Source of the DNA: Cyanocohniella sp. LLY
GTDB taxonomy: Bacteria; Cyanobacteriota; Cyanobacteriia; Cyanobacteriales; Nostocaceae
Length of the DNA stretch: 64,000 nucleotides
Direction: 5' to 3'
Assembly: GCA_022241785.1 (NCBI GenBank)
Contig: JAKOMP010000022.1
Coordinates: 1-64,000, forward strand
Both the position numbers and the translations under genes were made by a program. The notes below the pieces were generated by a model. It had not been told where the DNA came from. It did not search any database and saw only the letters and a program-made list of their open reading frames with translations. This document shows, piece by piece, positions 23,809 to 32,316 of the stretch. Position 1 is the first letter of the stretch. Every line of letters begins with the position of its first letter.

Positions 23809-24900
23809 TTAACTAACCAAATCAGGAAATACCTCTTGCACAGCTGGATGTACCAAGCGATGATTCTGCACATTCAAGCCTTTAGCTAATGCGGGGTTAA
23901 TATCCAGTGCCTTGATTCCTAAATTTGCCAACTGCACAACATAAGGTAAAGTACTGTTATTAAGTGCTTGGGTAGCTGTCCAAGGAACTGCACCGGGCAT
24001 ATTCGGCACACCATAATGCACCACACCCTCTTCGATGTATACAGGATTAGTGTGGGATGTCACGTGTAAAGTTTCCACACAACCGCCCTGATCAACTGCA
24101 ACATCCACAATTACTGAACCAGGATGCATTTGTTTGACCAATTCACGGGATACTAGTATGGGCGCTCTCCGTCCTGGGACTAAAACAGCACCAATGAGTA
24201 AATCGGCTTCTTTGATGGCAGCTTCGATATGGGCAGAGTTGCTGTAAAGCAGTTCCACTCTAGAGCCAAATAAGGTTTCTAAATAGGATAAACGCTCGAC
24301 ATTCACATCTAAAATTTGCACCATCGCACCCATGCCTACGGCAATTTTAGCTGCTTCTGTACCCACAACACCGCCGCCTAAAATTACGACTTTGCCTGCT
24401 TTGACACCAGGGACACCGCCTAACAGCACGCCTCTACCACCTTGCTGACGTTCTAAAAATCTCGCTCCAAATTGTACTGCTAGCCGACCAGCAATAATAC
24501 TCATGGGAGTCAACAAGGGTAGTTTGTTAGCACCAGGTTGTTCTACAGTTTCGTAGGCGATCGCACAAGTGCCACAATCAATCAAATGCTCGGTTAAATT
24601 GCGATCGGCGGCTAAATGCAGATAAGTAAATAATATTTGCCCTTTTTGTAAAAATTTATACTCATTAATTAAGGGTTCTTTGACTTTAACAACTAACTCC
24701 CGATGCCAAACAGCTTCTGGTGTAGTAACAATTTCTGCCCCAGCTTCTTTGTAGTCTTCATCTGTAAATCCCGCACCACTACCTGCTTGGGTCTGCACAA
24801 ATATCACATGACCATTCTCTCGCAGCACCCGCACGCTAGAAGGACTCAACCCTACCCGAAACTCTTGATCCTTAGTCTCCCGAGGAACGCCGATTTCCAT
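23809..24900 (-). CDS. ald: Alanine dehydrogenase
   Basis: A 363-aa NAD-dependent alanine dehydrogenase interconverting L-alanine with pyruvate and ammonia. The N-terminus [20 protein letters not shown] is diagnostic and contains the catalytic-domain arginine. A Rossmann segment [22 protein letters not shown] lies at about 168-190, and [19 protein letters not shown] is the conserved substrate/NAD segment. The ATG at 24900 gives the normal length; an in-frame upstream start at 24957 would add 19 unlikely residues. In heterocystous cyanobacteria this enzyme is linked to nitrogen metabolism. Confidence 0.95.
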   Translation of the reverse strand: MEIGVPRETKDQEFRVGLSPSSVRVLRENGHVIFVQTQAGSGAGFTDEDYKEAGAEIVTTPEAVWHRELVVKVKEPLINEYKFLQKGQILFTYLHLAADRNLTEHLIDCGTCAIAYETVEQPGANKLPLLTPMSIIAGRLAVQFGARFLERQQGGRGVLLGGVPGVKAGKVVILGGGVVGTEAAKIAVGMGAMVQILDVNVERLSYLETLFGSRVELLYSNSAHIEAAIKEADLLIGAVLVPGRRAPILVSRELVKQMHPGSVIVDVAVDQGGCVETLHVTSHTNPVYIEEGVVHYGVPNMPGAVPWTATQALNNSTLPYVVQLANLGIKALDINPALAKGLNVQNHRLVHPAVQEVFPDLVS

Positions 24901-25245
24901 GTATCGCCTCTGATGATTTTTTTGTTCAACTTTAGCCTGCCAGTCTTCAGCTTGCACTTCCGTATTAGGGATAGCTAACTACCAAGCCATCTGTATTAAC
25001 TCCATTGTTGAAGTTGTAAACTCTTACCCTTGACTATTCCCCTAGTCTTTCTACAATATATAAAGAATAATTACAAAATGTTAAAAAGTGTGGGGATAGC
25101 TTTCTTAGGGAAAGCGCCTGTCAGATATCCTGGCATTCCCGCACTAGCATCAACCTAAAAGTTACCGAAGTTATGAGTAAAGACACTCTCCAATCATAAC
25201 TTTTCACTAATCAAGTCCTGTTTGCCGAGTAAAGGTTTTGAGAAA
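24901..25245. other. Divergent intergenic region between ald and the Hlip gene
   Basis: 345 bp containing two divergent promoters. A TTACAAAATGTTAAAAA stretch near 25070 loosely resembles a high-light regulatory element, but only one half matches, so it is not annotated as a site. Confidence 0.4.
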
Positions 25246-25416
25246 ATGACACAAACACAACCAACGATTACGCCTAAATTAGAAGAGCCTAAGTTTGGCT
25301 TTAATGAATATGCTGAACGCTTGAATGGTCGAGCTGCCATGATTGGTTTTTTATTAACGGTGGTAATTGAGTACTTCACCGATCAAGGTGTGTTATCATG
25401 GCTCGGTCTAAAATAG
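25246..25416 (+). CDS. hli: High-light-inducible protein (Hlip/SCP)
   Basis: A 56-aa one-helix CAB/ELIP/HLIP protein. The chlorophyll-binding signature ERLNGRAAMIGFLL lies at about residues 24-37, followed by the rest of the membrane helix. Hlips bind chlorophyll and carotenoid and protect photosystem II assembly intermediates in the thylakoid. The ATG at 25246 is chosen; a TTG at 25222 is in frame. A hairpin follows the gene at 25471. Confidence 0.92.
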   Translation: MTQTQPTITPKLEEPKFGFNEYAERLNGRAAMIGFLLTVVIEYFTDQGVLSWLGLK

Positions 25417-25470
25417 CCATGCTAGAAAGCATCAGGCTGGACATTGTAAGCTATTAATTAGAAGTGTTTG

Positions 25471-25498
25471 AACCAGCTGGAACAACTAGCTGGTTTTA
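25471..25498 (+). terminator. Probable intrinsic terminator after Hlip gene
   Basis: An 8-bp stem AACCAGCT / AGCTGGTT with a 9-nt loop, followed by TTAA. It is 55 nt after the Hlip stop codon. The U-tract is short. Confidence 0.5.
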
Positions 25499-25696
25499 AC
25501 CGTATCCATACCTAATAGCAAAACAGTGCTACTGTTAACTTAAACTTGCACATCATACCTGCAAGCAGGTTAAATACAACTGCCCCTACTGAAAAAATCG
25601 CATATTTTTTAGCTGGTGATCATCAGCAGGGTAGTTAATGTGTAAGGTATTCTCGATCAAGTTAAACATCAGGTAATCTGGACAAACCAATCTGTG

Positions 25697-25990
25697 ATGA
25701 ATGCTGTATTACCTCGTTTTTTGAAGTCAGCTTATAGAAAAGACCCCATAATCAGCGTGTTAATGACGATGGGTGTGGTAGATGCGCTGATTGGGGGACT
25801 CGATGATAGTTGGACATTATTTGCCTTTGGCTTGAGCATAGCTGGAATCAGCCTGGGCTTTAAGTTGTGGCGTATCCAACAACGGCAACCCCTGCCAGAT
25901 GAGCCTGTAGTCCAACATTACTTGCCTTCTCAATCATCTAGTCCGACGCTGCCCATGCTGTCGATTTCTAAGAAAAAACCACCGCGATAA
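25697..25990 (+). CDS. Small membrane protein of unknown function
   Basis: A 97-aa protein with two hydrophobic segments (IISVLMTMGVVDALIGGL at about 19-36 and LFAFGLSIAGISLGFKLW at about 42-59) and a proline/serine-rich basic tail. ATG 25697 and GTG 25694 are adjacent possible starts. I do not recognise the family. It lies downstream of the Hlip gene but is separated by a hairpin and 280 bp, so it is probably independently expressed. Confidence 0.65.
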   Translation: MNAVLPRFLKSAYRKDPIISVLMTMGVVDALIGGLDDSWTLFAFGLSIAGISLGFKLWRIQQRQPLPDEPVVQHYLPSQSSSPTLPMLSISKKKPPR

Positions 25991-26061
25991 ATCCGGCCAA
26001 GTGCCGTTAAGGTAGCAGGTCAATTTAATTGGTGTAACTATTCGATAAGAGAGGAAAGCTA

Positions 26062-27144
26062 GTGAGGAGTGAGGGTAAAAGCAGGAGCAATTCTATAAGG
26101 CGGCACCCGTCTGTTATTTTGGCATTGATGGCAGCGATCGCCATACCGATAACTATCTGGCAAGGATTTTCCATTTATGCGGCTGATGCTGCGGTGGAAA
26201 TCATCCCCAACTCCCCACTGAGAAACACAATTGCCAATCCACAACTGCTTCACACCTTTCCCGGACACAGAGGTAGCGTCAAATCTCTAGCCTTTAGTCC
26301 TGATAGTCAAATTCTTGTCAGTGGTGGTGGTGATAACGAAGGCGTAATTCGATTGTGGAATCCCGCCACAGGCAAAAGGGTGGCGAATATTAACAAAGCG
26401 CACAAAACTAGTATTGAGTCTTTGGTAATTTCGCCCGATGGCCAAACCCTAGTTAGCTGTAGCACCGACAACACCATTAATTTGTGGAATCTCAGAAATA
26501 ATAAATTTAGTCGCTCTTTTGTCGGACATAGCAGCCATGTGATGTCTTTAGCCGTATCTCCAGATAGTCGCGTTCTTGTCAGTGGTGCTTTAGACGGAAT
26601 ACGTATGTGGGATTTGCTACAACAGCGCCCACTAGCTACTTTAGTCCGGTTTAATAATTCCATTCATACACTCTCCATGAGTCCGGATGGTCAGACTTTG
26701 GCTAGTGGTGACAGCAAAGGTGCAATTAAGTTATGGAATTTGGCAACTGGTGAATTAATCCGTGAATTTACTGGACATTCTCAGACAGTTACAGATATAT
26801 CTTTTACACCAGATGGGGACAGCTTAGTTAGTGCCAGCCGCGATCGCACAATTAAAATTTGGCCTTTGAACTCTGATGCACCAGTCCGCACCCTAACAGC
26901 ACACAATAATTGGGTAAATGCCATCGCCATCAACCCCGATGGACAAACTTTAGCAAGTGCGGGTAGAGATGGCATTAAAATGTGGAATTTATCTACAGGT
27001 GAGTTATTAAATACACTGCGGGGACATGCCGACTGGGTAAGTACCGTCGTCTTTAGTCCTGATGGGCAAATTCTCGCCAGTGGTGGATTTGATGGCAGAG
27101 TAAATATCTGGGGATTACAGCCAAACATGATCACAGAGCAATAA
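26062..27144 (+). CDS. WD40 repeat protein with N-terminal membrane anchor
   Basis: A 360-aa protein starting at GTG. A basic N-terminus is followed by one hydrophobic helix (HPSVILALMAAIAIPITIW, about residues 14-32), a signal anchor or signal peptide. From about residue 65 there are seven WD40 repeats with the H-x(~25)-SPDG-x-L-x-S-x-x-D-x-x-I-x-L-W pattern, enough for a complete propeller. The propeller probably lies in the periplasm or lumen. No catalytic domain is present; a scaffold role is inferred. Confidence 0.85.
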   Translation: MRSEGKSRSNSIRRHPSVILALMAAIAIPITIWQGFSIYAADAAVEIIPNSPLRNTIANPQLLHTFPGHRGSVKSLAFSPDSQILVSGGGDNEGVIRLWNPATGKRVANINKAHKTSIESLVISPDGQTLVSCSTDNTINLWNLRNNKFSRSFVGHSSHVMSLAVSPDSRVLVSGALDGIRMWDLLQQRPLATLVRFNNSIHTLSMSPDGQTLASGDSKGAIKLWNLATGELIREFTGHSQTVTDISFTPDGDSLVSASRDRTIKIWPLNSDAPVRTLTAHNNWVNAIAINPDGQTLASAGRDGIKMWNLSTGELLNTLRGHADWVSTVVFSPDGQILASGGFDGRVNIWGLQPNMITEQ

Positions 27145-27326
27145 AGAGATGATTTCACGATGAACGCGTTGCTCCCGCAGAGCTGTTGGGGGTGAGGTTC
27201 TATATCTTATTAAATACGTATTCCTAAATAAATATTGACCCCAAACCTCTGTCCTCAGGCAGATCCTGATTATATGGTAACTCCAGTTGAATAGAAGAAA
27301 CCGTGTACGTATACGGGTGAATCTTC

Positions 27327-30026
27327 ATGAAACGCGATATCACTGGTAAGTTTGTTAGCAATTGGGACTCAGAAACAAAACAACGCGTTAGTGTATCTCT
27401 TACCAGTACAGCGTGGCGATTGCTGGATGAGGAAGCTCAAAAACGCGGAATTTCTCGCTCAGAAGTAATTGAACAAATTGCTCGTAGTCTGGGAAATGAT
27501 ACTGACGGTAGTGATGGAAATACGGAGTCACAACAACGCATCGTAGAGCAGCAACAGGCGATCGCTACCTTAGAGCGTCAACGACAAGAATTAACTGCCA
27601 TACTGGATAATGCTCCAGATATTATTAGCCGTCTTGATATTCACTTTCGCCATCTTTATGTCAGCCGTTCTATAGAACTAGCCACAGGTATTCCCGCAGA
27701 GCAATTTATTGGTAAGACCAACGCTGAATTAGGAATGCCAGAAGAAATTTATAGTGGTTGGTATAAAAATTTGCAGCAGGTTTTCGCCACAGGTCAGGAA
27801 AAAACTTTTGAATTTAGTTTTCCAACTCCCACAGGCTTACGCTGGTATCAGTCGCGCATCGTTCCGGAATTTGCTAGTGATGGTTCTGTGAAAACCATAA
27901 TTAATATCGCCCGTGATGTTACCGATTATAAACAGATGGAGCAGGCATTACGCAACAGTGAAGAGCGCCTGCAACTTGCCCTTAAAGTCGGACGTATAGG
28001 AACATGGGACTGGGATTTACAAACTAAGAAAATAGTCTGGTCGGCAGGTCACTTTAACGTCTTAGGTCTGCAACCGTATGAATGCGAACCTAGCTATCAA
28101 GTTTGGGCAAGTCGGGTGCATCCCGATGATTTAGTGGAAACGAAGGCCAAACTTCAGCAAGCCAAACGCGAACAGAAAGAATATCATCACAAATATCGTC
28201 TGCTTTGGTTAGATGGCTCTATTCGCTGGGTAGAAGTGAGAGGGCAATTTAGTTACGATTCTCAAGGAAATCCTCTACATTCCATCGGCGCTGTGGTTGA
28301 CATCACTGAACATCAGCAAGCCGGAGAGGAACGGGAACAACTGCTAGAACGCGAACAAATTGCCCGGACTCAAGCAGAAACAGCACAACGCCAACTGGCA
28401 ACTATTTTTGAAACATCCCCTGTGGGAATTGGTTTATTAAATGCCCAGCAGCAATTTGTGGCTATTAATAAAGCGTTAGCGGAAATTAACGGACTTACCC
28501 GCGAACAACACTTAGGGCATTCCATTGGGGAAATTTTTAGTCAATATGATGCCAATTTAGTCGAAATATTTGACGACATTTACACCACAGGGCAGCCTTT
28601 TGTTTCACCTAACTTTGCTGTCAAAACTCCTGGACGTAGCGATCGCCAACCCGGATACTACAATGTTTACTACTTGCCAACAAAGAACTTAAATAATCAG
28701 GTAGAAGAGGTTTTAGTTTATGTCGTCGATGTAACTGAGCAAGTCCGATTAGAGCGCGGTCAACACTTTCTTTCCGAAGCCAGCGCAGTTTTAGCATCTT
28801 CCCTCGATTATCAAATAACCCTAGAACGAGTAGCACATCTAGCAGTACCGGAGTTAGCTGATTGGTGTACAGTGCATATAGTGGCAGAAGATGGTTCCAT
28901 TGAGCAGATTGCTGTAGCTCATATCGACCTGGCTAAACTACAATGGGCGCAACAAATCAGAGAGAAATATCCTCTAAACCCAGATGAGCCTCGCGGTGCG
29001 GCCTTTACGTTACGAACAGGGCAGTCTGATATCTTACCAGAAATTCCCGATGAATTGCTTGTCCAAGCAGCCCGTGATCCCGAACATTTAGAAATTTTGC
29101 GGCAAGTTGGTTTCAAATCGGTCATGACCGTGCCATTACGCACCCAATCACGAATTTTTGGGGTGATTTCTTTTATCTCAGCCGAGTCTGGGCAACGATA
29201 TAGCCAGATGAACTTGCAACTAGCAGAAGAACTAGCTTTCCGTGCTTCCTTAGCCATTGATAATGCTCAGTTGTATCGGGTAGCTCAACTGGCTCGTACC
29301 AAAGCCGAAGCCGCTAACCGAGTTAAAGATGAGTTTCTAGCTGTACTATCCCATGAGTTGCGATCGCCCCTCAATCCCATCTTAGGTTGGACAAAAATGC
29401 TTCGCACTAAGCGTTTAAATGCCACCAAAGCGGAGCAAGCCCTAGAAACCATTGAACGTAACGCCAAACTGCAAGCGCAACTAATTGAAGATTTATTGGA
29501 TGTCTCCCGCATTCTCCAAGGCAAAATGTCTTTAAACGTTGCACCGGTGAATCTGATTTCCACAATTGAAGCAGCCCAAGAAACAGTAAGACTCGCAGCA
29601 GAAGCTAAAAGCATTGACATCCAGACCATGATCAACCCAGTTTCCGGAAACGTCTTAGGTGATCAAAACCGCTTACAACAGGTTATGTGGAATCTCTTGT
29701 CTAATGCTGTGAAGTTCACGCCATCTGGAGGGCGAGTTGAGGTGCAATTACAGCAAGTTGGGACGTATGCTCAAATTCAAGTCAAAGATACAGGTAAAGG
29801 CATCAGTCCGGAGTTTTTACCTTATGTATTTGAATACTTTCGCCAGGAAGATGGTACAACTACTAGAAAATTTGGCGGCTTGGGATTGGGGTTGGCGATC
29901 GTGCGCCATTTTACAGAATTACATGGTGGAACTGTTGAAGCAAGGAGTCTAGGTCAAAATTTGGGGACAACATTTACTGTCCAGCTACCGTTAAACCTAG
30001 TTGAGCCAGAGCATCGGCTGTTGTGA
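27327..30026 (+). CDS. Hybrid-type sensor histidine kinase with RHH N-terminus, PAS x3 and GAF
   Basis: An 899-aa soluble sensor kinase. The order is: an N-terminal ribbon-helix-helix-like segment (RVSVSLTSTAWRLLDEEAQK, about 20-50); a glutamine-rich coiled coil (about 65-90); three PAS/PAC units (about 88-205, 210-335 and 350-480); a GAF domain (about 485-650); HisKA with phospho-acceptor H676 in LAVLSHELRSPLNPILG; and a HATPase with N-box LLSNAVKFTPSGG, DTGKGIS and a GLGLGLAIV G-box. No membrane helix is visible, so the stimulus is cytoplasmic. Its stop overlaps the start of a receiver gene (GTGA), so they are an operonic pair. Confidence 0.9.
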   Translation: MKRDITGKFVSNWDSETKQRVSVSLTSTAWRLLDEEAQKRGISRSEVIEQIARSLGNDTDGSDGNTESQQRIVEQQQAIATLERQRQELTAILDNAPDIISRLDIHFRHLYVSRSIELATGIPAEQFIGKTNAELGMPEEIYSGWYKNLQQVFATGQEKTFEFSFPTPTGLRWYQSRIVPEFASDGSVKTIINIARDVTDYKQMEQALRNSEERLQLALKVGRIGTWDWDLQTKKIVWSAGHFNVLGLQPYECEPSYQVWASRVHPDDLVETKAKLQQAKREQKEYHHKYRLLWLDGSIRWVEVRGQFSYDSQGNPLHSIGAVVDITEHQQAGEEREQLLEREQIARTQAETAQRQLATIFETSPVGIGLLNAQQQFVAINKALAEINGLTREQHLGHSIGEIFSQYDANLVEIFDDIYTTGQPFVSPNFAVKTPGRSDRQPGYYNVYYLPTKNLNNQVEEVLVYVVDVTEQVRLERGQHFLSEASAVLASSLDYQITLERVAHLAVPELADWCTVHIVAEDGSIEQIAVAHIDLAKLQWAQQIREKYPLNPDEPRGAAFTLRTGQSDILPEIPDELLVQAARDPEHLEILRQVGFKSVMTVPLRTQSRIFGVISFISAESGQRYSQMNLQLAEELAFRASLAIDNAQLYRVAQLARTKAEAANRVKDEFLAVLSHELRSPLNPILGWTKMLRTKRLNATKAEQALETIERNAKLQAQLIEDLLDVSRILQGKMSLNVAPVNLISTIEAAQETVRLAAEAKSIDIQTMINPVSGNVLGDQNRLQQVMWNLLSNAVKFTPSGGRVEVQLQQVGTYAQIQVKDTGKGISPEFLPYVFEYFRQEDGTTTRKFGGLGLGLAIVRHFTELHGGTVEARSLGQNLGTTFTVQLPLNLVEPEHRLL

Positions 30027-30458
30027 GCCATGTAGAAGAAACTGAGACAGATTTGGCAGGTGTGCAGATATTGGTTGTGGATGATGATGCGGATATGCGA
30101 GAGTTAGCAGAATTTATTCTCACCCAATCAGGCGCTCAATTAACCACAGCCGCTTCAGCTGCCCAAGCATTGGTAATATTGAATCAGTCTCTTCCTACCT
30201 TGATTATTGTGTGACATCGGGATGCCAGAAATGGATGGCTATTCCTTAATTCGCCACATTAGAAAATTATCGTCCCCAGAGGGAGGAAATATCCCTGCGG
30301 TAAGCGAAGCTATGCCGAAGGCCATCGCACTTACTGCTTATGCCGGAGAAATCAACCAACAGCAAGCCTTAGCCGCTGGATTTCAAATACATTTACCTAA
30401 GCCTGTAGCTCCAGAAGAGTTAGTGCAGGCGGTTTTTACATTAATTCGTAATTCGTAA
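30023..30458 (+). pseudogene. Response-regulator receiver gene, frameshifted and with repeat insertion
   Basis: A CheY-like receiver in two frames. The first part (30023-30214) has the acidic pocket ILVVDDDADMREL and runs to LPTLIIV. The second part resumes one base out of frame at about 30213 with DIGMPEMDGYSLIRHIRKL, a conserved T in IALTAYAG, and the conserved K in HLPKPV. One extra base in ATTGTGTGACATC explains the break. Eight extra codons (VSEAMPKA, 30300-30323) interrupt the expected IPA-IALTAYAG and match the REP-like repeat seen at 18786. Either the gene is dead or the frameshift is a sequencing error. Confidence 0.82.
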
Positions 30459-30512
30459 AGTCATTGGCCCCTAGTATCAGTGACCAATGACTAAGATAGC
30501 CAACGGCTGTAA

Positions 30513-31052
30513 TTAATTCTTCTGATTATTTTGCAGCATCTGTTGTACCTGCTGTTGTAAAGCTGGGTTTCGTTGAATAGCAGCTACTATCTGATCGAAT
30601 CGCGCTGGTTCTATGCCCTCAGCCCGAACTACTTGCTCTTGTTCAGAAAAGGTTTCCCGTTGAATTGACTCGATTTGAGTGACTACTTGCTTAAAGGACT
30701 GCTGCTCCTCTGGAGTCACTGGTGTAGACGGTTGAGCCTCTGGTGACTGCTGTGCTTGAGCAAGCTCTTGAAATCGCTCTACGCTGAGAGGAGATTTTTC
30801 AATCACTTGTGCAAATTTCTGTTGAGCTGTTTGACCAATTTCCTGCAATTTCGGAATCACGTTGGCAAGTTGTTGTAGTTCTTCTGGACTAACAGCTTGT
30901 TCAGGAGATTGTTGAGTTTGAGGTGCTGGTGCTGCTGGCGCTGGCGTACCTTGAGGTTGAGGTTGTGCTTCTTGTGCTTGTGCTAGAGCCGAAAGATTGC
31001 CTGCGAGCAAAAAAATTAAAACAGAGCTACCTTTCAAAAGTTGCTTTAACAT
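30513..31052 (-). CDS. Secreted DUF4168 protein
   Basis: A 179-aa protein. A signal peptide is clear (KQLLKGSSVLIFLLAGNLSALAQA), followed by a Pro/Gln/Ala-rich linker and a helical DUF4168 domain (LQQLANVIPKLQEIGQTAQQ and on; QIVAAIQRNPALQQQVQQ). The ATG at 31052 is fixed by a strong GGAGG site 8-9 nt upstream; the longer frame to 31142 is not needed. DUF4168 proteins are exported and of unknown function. It is monocistronic and convergent with the receiver gene. Confidence 0.85.
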   Translation of the reverse strand: MLKQLLKGSSVLIFLLAGNLSALAQAQEAQPQPQGTPAPAAPAPQTQQSPEQAVSPEELQQLANVIPKLQEIGQTAQQKFAQVIEKSPLSVERFQELAQAQQSPEAQPSTPVTPEEQQSFKQVVTQIESIQRETFSEQEQVVRAEGIEPARFDQIVAAIQRNPALQQQVQQMLQNNQKN

Positions 31053-31429
31053 AATTATTTCCTCCGTGAATATTACTCGTTCTGCATTAACAAGGAAAAT
31101 GTTTTTCAAGAAATCAAGCTTATTGAATTTTTCCTCGAACATGCATCAAACAATGAATGTGATAGCAAATACTTCCCTTTACCGTTTTATTAGGAGCCTG
31201 AAAACATCATCTACATTGGTTCCCGCATAGCTTAATACATCTTTACCCATTTTTGCAAGGTTTAAATAGAACCTTCTTTGTTGTTGATGGAAATAAATAA
31301 TTCCGGCTCTGCGTCAGCTTTTAAAAAGATAATCCAGCGATAGCAAAATATTTATCACCTATAAGATAGGTATAAAAATCTATCTTTTGAGATCAGACGT
31401 GTAACACTAATGGCTGATTTATAAGCCAT

Positions 31430-31452
31430 AAAAAAACCCCCGTTGGGGGGCT
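31430..31452 (-). terminator. Intrinsic terminator of the cox operon
   Basis: On the minus strand GCCCCCC-AAC-GGGGG is followed by seven T. This is a textbook rho-independent terminator 43 nt after coxC. Confidence 0.9.
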
Positions 31453-31494
31453 TATTTAGTTATTCGCGTGGAGTGAACAACTAATAATAAATAC

Positions 31495-32115
31495 TTAAAG
31501 TAAATACAGTAATCCGAACAAAATAATCCAAATCACGTCCACAAAGTGCCAGTAGATTTCCGCAGCTTCAATGCCAAAGTGCTTTTCGTTACTGTAGTGA
31601 CCCGGAACGCGCGATCGCCACAACACCGATGCGATCGCTAAAACGCCAATGGTAACGTGTAGTCCGTGAAACCCAGTTAAAACATAAAATGCACTGGCAA
31701 ACAAATTGGTAGTCAAACCAAATTCCAAATGGGCGTATTCATAAACCTGACCAAATAAGAAAATAGCACCCATCAAGGCTGTAATAGCCAACCAAATACG
31801 CATACCCTTGACATCATTCTTTTTGATGGCGGTATCAGCATTATGCATCACAAAACTGCTAGCAATCAGATTGACAGTATTAACACCGGGTAGCAAAAGT
31901 TCTAATTCTGGTGTACCTTCTGGGGGCCACACAGGTAAGGTAGAACGGAAAGCTAAATAAGCTCCGAACATCCCCAAAAAAATCATTCCTTCAGCAATCA
32001 GAAACACCACTAACCCAAACAGGCGATGATCTGGATGTGCTTCATGATGAGCATCTGTTGTTGCGGGATGATGATTTAGTTCAGTTTTCGCTGGGTCAAT
32101 TATTTGACTTTGCAT
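31495..32115 (-). CDS. coxC: Cytochrome c oxidase subunit III
   Basis: A 206-aa subunit III of the aa3 terminal oxidase in the short five-helix bacterial form. Conserved pieces are GLVVFLIAEGMIFLGMFGAY, the W-P-P-E-G turn, YVLTGFHGLHVTIG and EAAEIYWHFVDVIWIILF, containing the lipid-binding and E-x-x-W-H-F-V-D residues. It is last in the coxBAC operon, 201 bp after coxA; that gap carries heptamer repeats. The start ATG at 32115 is clear. Confidence 0.95.
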   Translation of the reverse strand: MQSQIIDPAKTELNHHPATTDAHHEAHPDHRLFGLVVFLIAEGMIFLGMFGAYLAFRSTLPVWPPEGTPELELLLPGVNTVNLIASSFVMHNADTAIKKNDVKGMRIWLAITALMGAIFLFGQVYEYAHLEFGLTTNLFASAFYVLTGFHGLHVTIGVLAIASVLWRSRVPGHYSNEKHFGIEAAEIYWHFVDVIWIILFGLLYLL

Positions 32116-32133
32116 GAATCTTTAAAATGTAAT

Positions 32134-32171
32134 GGGGACTGGGGACTGGGGATTGGGGATTAGGGATTAGG
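32134..32171 (+). repeat. Tandem heptamer repeat (GGGACTG/GGGATTA)n
   Basis: Five heptamers in a row (GGGACTG twice, GGGATTG once, GGGATTA twice) lie between coxA and coxC. It is a variant of the GGGAGTG array found elsewhere in the window. It is followed by palindromic CCCTTCGGGAAGCTACGC-type repeats up to about 32300. Confidence 0.8.
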
Positions 32172-32316
32172 CAATAGGTAAGATTTTGGTTAGAGCCAGA
32201 AGTCTTTCCCCCCTGCTCCCGTACCCTTCGGGAAGCTACGCTAACGGCTGACGCTCACGGCGAAGCCTGCTCCCCCGGTTACTGAGCGCAGTCGAAGTAT
32301 GCTCCCCTGCTTCTTC

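Noticed and set aside
25065-25090. Possible HLR1 high-light element upstream of the Hlip gene
   Set aside because: Only one half (TTACAAA) fits; the second half lacks TTACA, so the match is not better than chance in AT-rich DNA.
31053-31142. Longer start for the DUF4168 protein at 31142
   Set aside because: The strong GGAGG site and the signal peptide both point to the ATG at 31052.
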